DNA from: CAVSWN01 sp046728115
GTDB lineage: Bacteria; Acidobacteriota; Vicinamibacteria; Vicinamibacterales; CAVVIG01
DNA length: 11,169 bases
Direction: 5' to 3'
NCBI GenBank assembly: GCA_046728115.1
Contig: JBKPDW010000128.1
Location: 1 to 11,169 of the forward strand
Of the stretch, positions 7,590-11,169 are shown piece by piece. A program made the position numbers and the translations under genes. Each line of letters starts with the position of its first letter. The stretch's first letter is position 1. The notes beneath the pieces were generated by a model. That model did not search any database. It saw only the letters and a program-made list of their open reading frames with translations, and was not told the origin of the DNA.

Positions 7590-8252
7590 TTAGAACCGGT
7601 ATCCGAACCCGAACGTGGCGCCGTGCGTGTTCAACGGCGTGTCCGTGGCCACACGCGAGTAGCGGTATCCGGCATCGACGGCCCAATGCTGTGCGACCGG
7701 AATGTCGACGCCGCCGCCGATTGTAAACATCGCCGCATTCGTGGCGGCAGGCGCCGTGAAGTCGCCTGCGTTCACCAGAGCCGTCGTGACGTCGTCGCCG
7801 ACGCCGGGTGTGGTTCCATCAGGCAGCGTTCCGCTCGAGAAGGTGAACTGCGCTGTCGGCGTCAGCCGCGCGAAGCCGACGCCGCCCAGCACGTACGGCA
7901 AGACGTGCTTGCCCGCGCTGCCTTCGATTCTGACCCCGCCGAGCGAATACCAGGCCGGCACGCGCCCGGTGCCGAGGACGTTGAGGCCCTGATTGGCCGA
8001 CAGTGCGGCAATCGTGTTGTCGACGTCCCCCTGGACCTCGGACGGCAGAAGATTGTGGAACTTTCCGACGTCGCCGAAGACGGACACGTGCGGCGCAATC
8101 CGCGCGCCGACCTCACCGAGCACATTCCCCGATGTGTTGTCCTCTGTCACGGCGAACCCTCCGAGACCGGTGATGTAGCCGCGTTCGGTCTGCGCGAACA
8201 CTGGCGCGGCCGTCAGCACCGTGGCTGCGGCCGCCATGATCAAGACCCGCAT
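7590..8252 (-). CDS. Small outer-membrane beta-barrel protein
   Basis: 220 residues. The Sec signal MRVLIMAAAATVLTAAPVFA is cleaved before QTERGY. The mature part alternates Gly/aromatic and polar residues in short strands (GYITGLGGFAVTE; HVSVFGDVGKF; VLPYVLGGVGFARL; MFTIGGGVDIPVAQHW; AVDAGYRYSRV) and ends in TFGFGYRF. The terminal Phe is the usual beta-signal for BAM-dependent insertion. The pattern resembles OmpA/OmpW-like eight-stranded barrels (OMP_b-brl type); about 200 mature residues fits eight strands plus a long Thr/Gly-rich loop near residues 135-170. Function is unknown. The start at 8252 is fixed by AGGAGG five bases upstream and by the signal peptide, although the frame stays open to 8417. 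The gene converges on the M16 pair and diverges from the adaptor gene, so it is probably transcribed alone from the 8253-8766 gap. Confidence 0.88.
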   Translation of the reverse strand: MRVLIMAAAATVLTAAPVFAQTERGYITGLGGFAVTEDNTSGNVLGEVGARIAPHVSVFGDVGKFHNLLPSEVQGDVDNTIAALSANQGLNVLGTGRVPAWYSLGGVRIEGSAGKHVLPYVLGGVGFARLTPTAQFTFSSGTLPDGTTPGVGDDVTTALVNAGDFTAPAATNAAMFTIGGGVDIPVAQHWAVDAGYRYSRVATDTPLNTHGATFGFGYRF

Positions 8253-8257
8253 GACTT

Positions 8258-8263
8258 CCTCCT
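8258..8263 (-). promoter_or_regulatory. Ribosome binding site AGGAGG of the beta-barrel gene
   Basis: On the minus strand AGGAGG is followed by five bases and the ATG at 8252. It rules out the longer start at 8417, whose extra N-terminus would hide the signal peptide. Confidence 0.85.
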
Positions 8264-8301
8264 GCGGCGCGACAGCGTCTGCCGCCCGCTGACCCGCGAA
8301 G

Positions 8302-8340
8302 TTCACAAGTTGTCCACGAGGACGCGTCACATTCACAAGT
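8302..8340. repeat. Direct repeat TTCACAAGT, possible operator upstream of the beta-barrel gene
   Basis: Two identical nine-base copies lie at 8302-8310 and 8332-8340, exactly 30 bases apart start to start, or nearly three helical turns, so both face the same side of the DNA. They lie 50-88 bases before the beta-barrel start codon, where a regulator or promoter would be expected. The left copy extends into the small palindrome ACAAGTTGT. Function is inferred from position only. Confidence 0.4.
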
Positions 8341-8766
8341 GCCCATGACATGTTGTGACGAGGCGACTGCCGCGGTTGCAACCCGCCCACGTCGATGCAG
8401 CGCAACCGAGGTGCCACGTTGCGTGCGTGAGACAGTCATCCACGTTGTCGAACTGACTTTCCATCACGGCGGTCATTGAGGGCACGGAAGACACGCCATT
8501 CTTTGGAGGACTTCGGCCTCCTCCTCTCATGCGTGTTCCGCCGTGGCGAGCGCGTCAGCAATTCCGCGCGCTCTCAGCAGCAGACGGATCGTCGTCGAAC
8601 GAGGACTGAGTGTCCGCGCTGGAGCACGCGCCCGCATCTATGGAGTCTGTAAAGATGGATCTGACACGGGACGCGCGGAGACAAAGAGAGATGAGACTGT
8701 CACGGTCTTTTCATCGGCGCGCCGCATCTCTCGCGGTAACACTGGGTCTGAAGAGAAGGGCTCATC
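8341..8766. other. Gene-free stretch before the adaptor gene
   Basis: Together with 8253-8340 this forms a 514-base divergent gap. I see no frame with protein-like composition, signal peptide or ribosome site; open frames here are short and rich in Arg/Ser. It holds two possible RNA hairpins: GGAGG (8505-8509) with CCTCC (8517-8521), and GAGCGCG (8548-8554) with CGCGCTC (8567-8573, loop of 12). Neither is followed by a T-run. CCACGTTG occurs twice, at 8414 and 8440. The adaptor promoter should lie here, but no clear -35/-10 pair was found. Confidence 0.45.
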
Positions 8767-10038
8767 GTGAAGCGATCGATCTGGCTCGTACTCCTGATCG
8801 CGTGCGTTGCGACGTGGAGCATGCTGGCACTCCATCGAACGGCCGGCGTGGACGTGACTACGGCGAACGTCAGCCAGGGCTCAATCGTCCACCTCATCGT
8901 CGCGACAGGCTCGCTGCGCGCCGTCAACACCGTGCAGGTTGGTGCGCAGATTTCCGGCACGGTGGAATCGCTGAATGCCGATTTCAACTCGGTGGTGCAT
9001 GCGGGTCAGGTGCTGGCAAGGCTCGATCCGGCGAGTTACGACGCGACCCTCAACGAAGCGCGTGCCGCGCTCGCACAGGCGGAGGCGGCCGTGATGCAGG
9101 CACGCGCGAACGAGCTCGGACTCGAAACAGCTGTCGAGGACTCGCGCGAGAAGCTCACGCGCGCCGAGGAGTTGAGCGCCGCGCAGCTCGTGATGCGGTC
9201 CGATCTCGACGCCGCCCGCATTGCCATGAGCGAAGCGAATGCCGGGCTTGCCAGCGGCCACTCGCAGGTGTCGGAAGCCGAGGCGATGGTCACGCAGGCG
9301 CGATCCGCCGTCAGCGAGGCGAAGGTCAATCTCGACCGCACCGTGATCACGTCGCCCATTGACGGCATCGTCGTGTCCAGGACCGTCGATCTCGGTCAGA
9401 CCCTGGCGGCAACGTATCAGGCGCCGGTGCTGTTCGCAATCGCCACGGACCTGACCCGCCTCCAGCTGGAAGTTGATATCGACGAGTCGGACATCGCCGG
9501 CGTGCACCAGGGCGAGCCCGTCCAGTTCGAGGTCGAATCGTATCCGAACGAGCAATTCAGCGGCACGGTCTCGCAGGTCCGGCTGCAGCCCATTGCCGAG
9601 CAGACGGTCCCCGCGATAACGCCTGGCGCTCCGGCAGATTCAGCATCTGGCGTCCAGGTCCCCACCGTCATCAGCTATGCGGCGATTGCCGACGTGTCGA
9701 ACGCCACCGAGCGCCTGCGTCCGGGCATGACCGCGACCGTGAGCCTCGAGGGACTGCATCGTGATGGAGTGGTGCGGATTCCGAACCAGGCGCTGGCGTT
9801 TCGTCCGACGCCGCAGGCGCTGAATGCGCTCGGCCAGAAACCGGAGTCGAACTTGACGGCGGCCGATCTGATGACTGACCCGACTGCACGACGGGTCTGG
9901 GAATTCGACGGTTCGCAGTTCACGCCGATCGACGTTCGCGTCGGCCTCGCGGACCCGCAATGGACCGAACTGCGCGAGGGCGCGCTTCGACCAGGCGACG
10001 CGCTCGTGACGGTAGCCTCGATCGTCACCCGGCGCTGA
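8767..10038 (+). CDS. Periplasmic adaptor (membrane fusion) protein, MacA/HlyD-like
   Basis: 423 residues. It starts at GTG 8767 behind AGAAGGG (8755-8761); an in-frame TAA at 8737-8739 leaves no other start. A single N-terminal membrane anchor (about 5-22, SIWLVLLIACVATWSML) is followed by the first lipoyl half (VQVGAQISGTVESLNADF, GQVLARLDP), a long Ala/Glu-rich alpha-hairpin (about 94-190), the second lipoyl half (RTVITSPIDGIVVSRTVDLG), a beta-barrel domain (LQLEVDIDESDIAGVHQGEPV) and a membrane-proximal domain (RLRPGMTATVSLEG). This order is diagnostic of adaptors that join an inner-membrane pump to an outer-membrane TolC-like channel; the sequence is closest in style to MacA, the partner of the ABC transporter MacB. 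No pump or channel gene adjoins it: the next gene is on the opposite strand nine bases after its stop. The pump partner and substrate are therefore unknown. Confidence 0.92.
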   Translation: MKRSIWLVLLIACVATWSMLALHRTAGVDVTTANVSQGSIVHLIVATGSLRAVNTVQVGAQISGTVESLNADFNSVVHAGQVLARLDPASYDATLNEARAALAQAEAAVMQARANELGLETAVEDSREKLTRAEELSAAQLVMRSDLDAARIAMSEANAGLASGHSQVSEAEAMVTQARSAVSEAKVNLDRTVITSPIDGIVVSRTVDLGQTLAATYQAPVLFAIATDLTRLQLEVDIDESDIAGVHQGEPVQFEVESYPNEQFSGTVSQVRLQPIAEQTVPAITPGAPADSASGVQVPTVISYAAIADVSNATERLRPGMTATVSLEGLHRDGVVRIPNQALAFRPTPQALNALGQKPESNLTAADLMTDPTARRVWEFDGSQFTPIDVRVGLADPQWTELREGALRPGDALVTVASIVTRR

Positions 10039-10047
10039 CGCGCGTCC

Positions 10048-10503
10048 TCACATCCGGAAGAGCGGGCGGCCGTTTGGCATACCCGGCCACGGCGTTCCCA
10101 GGAACATCAGGATCGCGGCAAGTCCGAAGCAGACGAGCAGGCGTGTGCGTTTCGACACCGGCGTCGTCGCTTTGCGCGCGAGCGCGCGGCCGACATGCGC
10201 GAGAATCACTGCTCCAAACATGAGCGATAGGTGTTCGACCGCCCAGTAGCGGAGCGGCGGATTCGCCATCGCGGCGGAGAAGTTCTGCATCGCCTGCGCG
10301 GTGAACGGACTCAACGCCAGATACAGAATCAGGCCGAGCAGCATCTGAATGTCGAGCGCCATGATCGCGATCATCGACCAGCGATCGGCGACGGGCGCCG
10401 GCCCGGATACCTGATTGCGTACCGTGGCGAGCACTGCGCCGACGACCGCGACGAGCGCCAGCCATCGGAACCAGGAATGGATCAGAAGAACGGTGCTGTA
10501 CAT
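10048..10503 (-). CDS. Four-helix membrane protein, possible cytochrome-b-like family
   Basis: 151 residues with four hydrophobic segments at about 8-27, 43-63, 87-109 and 120-137; basic residues (KATTPVSKRTR) lie between helices 3 and 4. Three histidines sit at or within helices: His9 (LLIHSWFRWL), His91 (AVEHLSLMF) and His103 (ILAHVGRA). The layout and the closing GTPWPGMP block resemble a small uncharacterised membrane family, common in Bacteroidota and elsewhere, that databases sometimes label cytochrome b. Heme binding by the histidines is possible but not shown. The start at ATG 10503 has no strong ribosome site; the predicted first helix begins immediately after it. It converges on the adaptor gene with a nine-base gap that leaves no room for a separate terminator. 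No redox partner gene is in view. Confidence 0.78.
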   Translation of the reverse strand: MYSTVLLIHSWFRWLALVAVVGAVLATVRNQVSGPAPVADRWSMIAIMALDIQMLLGLILYLALSPFTAQAMQNFSAAMANPPLRYWAVEHLSLMFGAVILAHVGRALARKATTPVSKRTRLLVCFGLAAILMFLGTPWPGMPNGRPLFRM

Positions 10504-10527
10504 GCGCCGACGTTATCACGAGGGGAC

Positions 10528-10565
10528 GGAAGGCAGGAGCGGCAGGGGGAAGGATGGAAGGCAGG
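10528..10565. repeat. Short purine-rich direct repeat GGAAGGCAGG
   Basis: GGAAGGCAGG occurs at 10528-10537 and again at 10556-10565, 28 bases apart, with related GGCAGGGGGAAGG between them and GGCAGGAAGGG near 10600. The plus strand is strongly purine-rich across this intergenic stretch between two minus-strand genes. It could be a decayed tandem repeat; no function is evident. Confidence 0.5.
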
Positions 10566-10622
10566 TAGCCCGAAAGCGCCAGCGTGAGAAGGACAGAACG
10601 GCAGGAAGGGCGACGGGTGCGT

Positions 10623-11169
10623 TCAGGGTTCGCGATTGCGCGTCGCGCGCAACCGGGCCTGGGCTTCGGCGAAGCGGCGCCTGGCGCTTTCCAGGGCGGA
10701 TTCGGCCTTCTTGATCTCGGCCTCGTGTTTCTTTTCCGCTTCCGCCGTCCGGCGCGCGGCTTCGGCAGCCTTGCGTTTTTCAGCCAGGGCCTGCTTCGAG
10801 GGGGGCGGGGGTGCGACCGGGCCCTTGATCTTCACGCCGCCCAGGGCTTCGAAGCCGGCGGGCTGGAGCGGCGCGGCGAGCCGGCCGTGCTCGACTGGCG
10901 CGGATCCCAGCGACAAGGCTTCGAACGTGCGCATCAATGCATCCGCGCCTGGCTTCGAGCCTGCGCCGGCCGCCAGTCGTTCAGCGGCCTTGACGGCTTC
11001 CGCCATCGCGCGTCGATGCGCGTCGCCTGCGCCGCGCAGATCGGCGTTCCGGCCCTCGAGCGCCGCCACTTGCGCTTTTCGCAGCTTCTCGCCGGTTTCG
11101 ATCAGAGTGTCGTACGTCCGGCGATCGCGCCAATACACCTGATTGACGGCCCACGGCACGACTGTCGGT
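10623..11169 (-). CDS. Hypothetical protein with C-terminal Ala/Lys/Glu-rich coiled coil, 5'-partial
   Basis: The frame is open from the right edge to the TGA at 10623-10625, giving 181 visible residues. A GTG at 11159 lies inside the frame, but it falls within TVVPWAVNQVYW, which looks like conserved interior sequence, so the real start is most likely outside the window. The visible order is a helical region (RRTYDTLIETGEKLRKAQVAAL), a linker, a Pro-rich turn (KGPVAPPPPSKQ) and a long charged helix (about residues 125-178 from the edge) of Ala, Lys, Glu and Arg ending in TRNREP. The last part suggests a coiled coil. It resembles uncharacterised acidobacterial proteins as I recall them; no function is assigned. 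No membrane segment is visible in this part. Confidence 0.75.
   Translation of the reverse strand, partial: PTVVPWAVNQVYWRDRRTYDTLIETGEKLRKAQVAALEGRNADLRGAGDAHRRAMAEAVKAAERLAAGAGSKPGADALMRTFEALSLGSAPVEHGRLAAPLQPAGFEALGGVKIKGPVAPPPPSKQALAEKRKAAEAARRTAEAEKKHEAEIKKAESALESARRRFAEAQARLRATRNREP

Noticed and set aside
7488..8348. Plus-strand open frame of 286 codons across the beta-barrel gene
   Set aside because: It is antisense to a protein with clear signal peptide, AGGAGG and terminal Phe. Its own translation is Arg/Val-rich without domains.
8610..9362. Plus-strand open frame of 250 codons overlapping the adaptor start
   Set aside because: Its Arg/Gly-rich translation is a shifted reading of the adaptor gene, whose domain order is unambiguous.

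Overview
The window is GC-rich, densely coded bacterial DNA with Tat-type and Sec-type export signals, an outer-membrane beta-barrel protein and a periplasmic efflux adaptor, so it comes from a didermic (Gram-negative type) bacterium. The mix of a secreted glycoside-hydrolase-like protein, an exported class C beta-lactamase-like hydrolase, an exported amidase remnant, paired M16 peptidases and orphan MacA-like adaptor resembles soil Acidobacteriota (Vicinamibacteria-like). That assignment is an inference from gene style; there is no rRNA or other marker here. No RNA gene, CRISPR array, integrase or transposase was seen.

Layout, left to right. 1-2346 (minus): a large secreted glycoside-hydrolase-like protein, 782 codons visible, running off the left edge. 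2551-3179 (minus): a broken gene, made of the Tat-exported N-terminal half of an amidase-signature enzyme with a frameshift, fused after the GGSS motif to what looks like the tail of a DUF2293-type protein. 3224-4507 (minus): an intact Tat-type exported serine hydrolase of the beta-lactamase class C family. 4508-4595: a short divergent control region with a consensus TATAAT and AGGAGG for the rightward genes. 4596-7420 (plus): two translationally coupled M16 metallopeptidase-family genes; the first keeps the zinc site but lacks the Arg/Tyr substrate-binding pair, the second has the reverse. 7421-7589: a convergent gap holding palindromic CTTTGC/GCAAAG repeats. 7590-8252 (minus): a small outer-membrane beta-barrel protein. 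8253-8766: a long divergent gap with direct repeats and hairpins but no convincing gene. 8767-10038 (plus, GTG start): a MacA/HlyD-type periplasmic adaptor without a pump gene beside it. 10048-10503 (minus): a four-helix membrane protein with three helix-associated histidines. 10623-11169 (minus): the C-terminal part of an Ala/Lys/Glu-rich coiled-coil protein entering from the right edge.

Most of the products act outside the cytoplasm (secreted hydrolases, periplasmic peptidase pair, outer-membrane barrel, adaptor). I see no single defence-type or mobile system. The strongest observations are the complementary M16 pair, the amidase/DUF2293 chimera, the altered GGDE-like motif of the glycoside-hydrolase-like protein, and the CTTTGC palindromic repeat.
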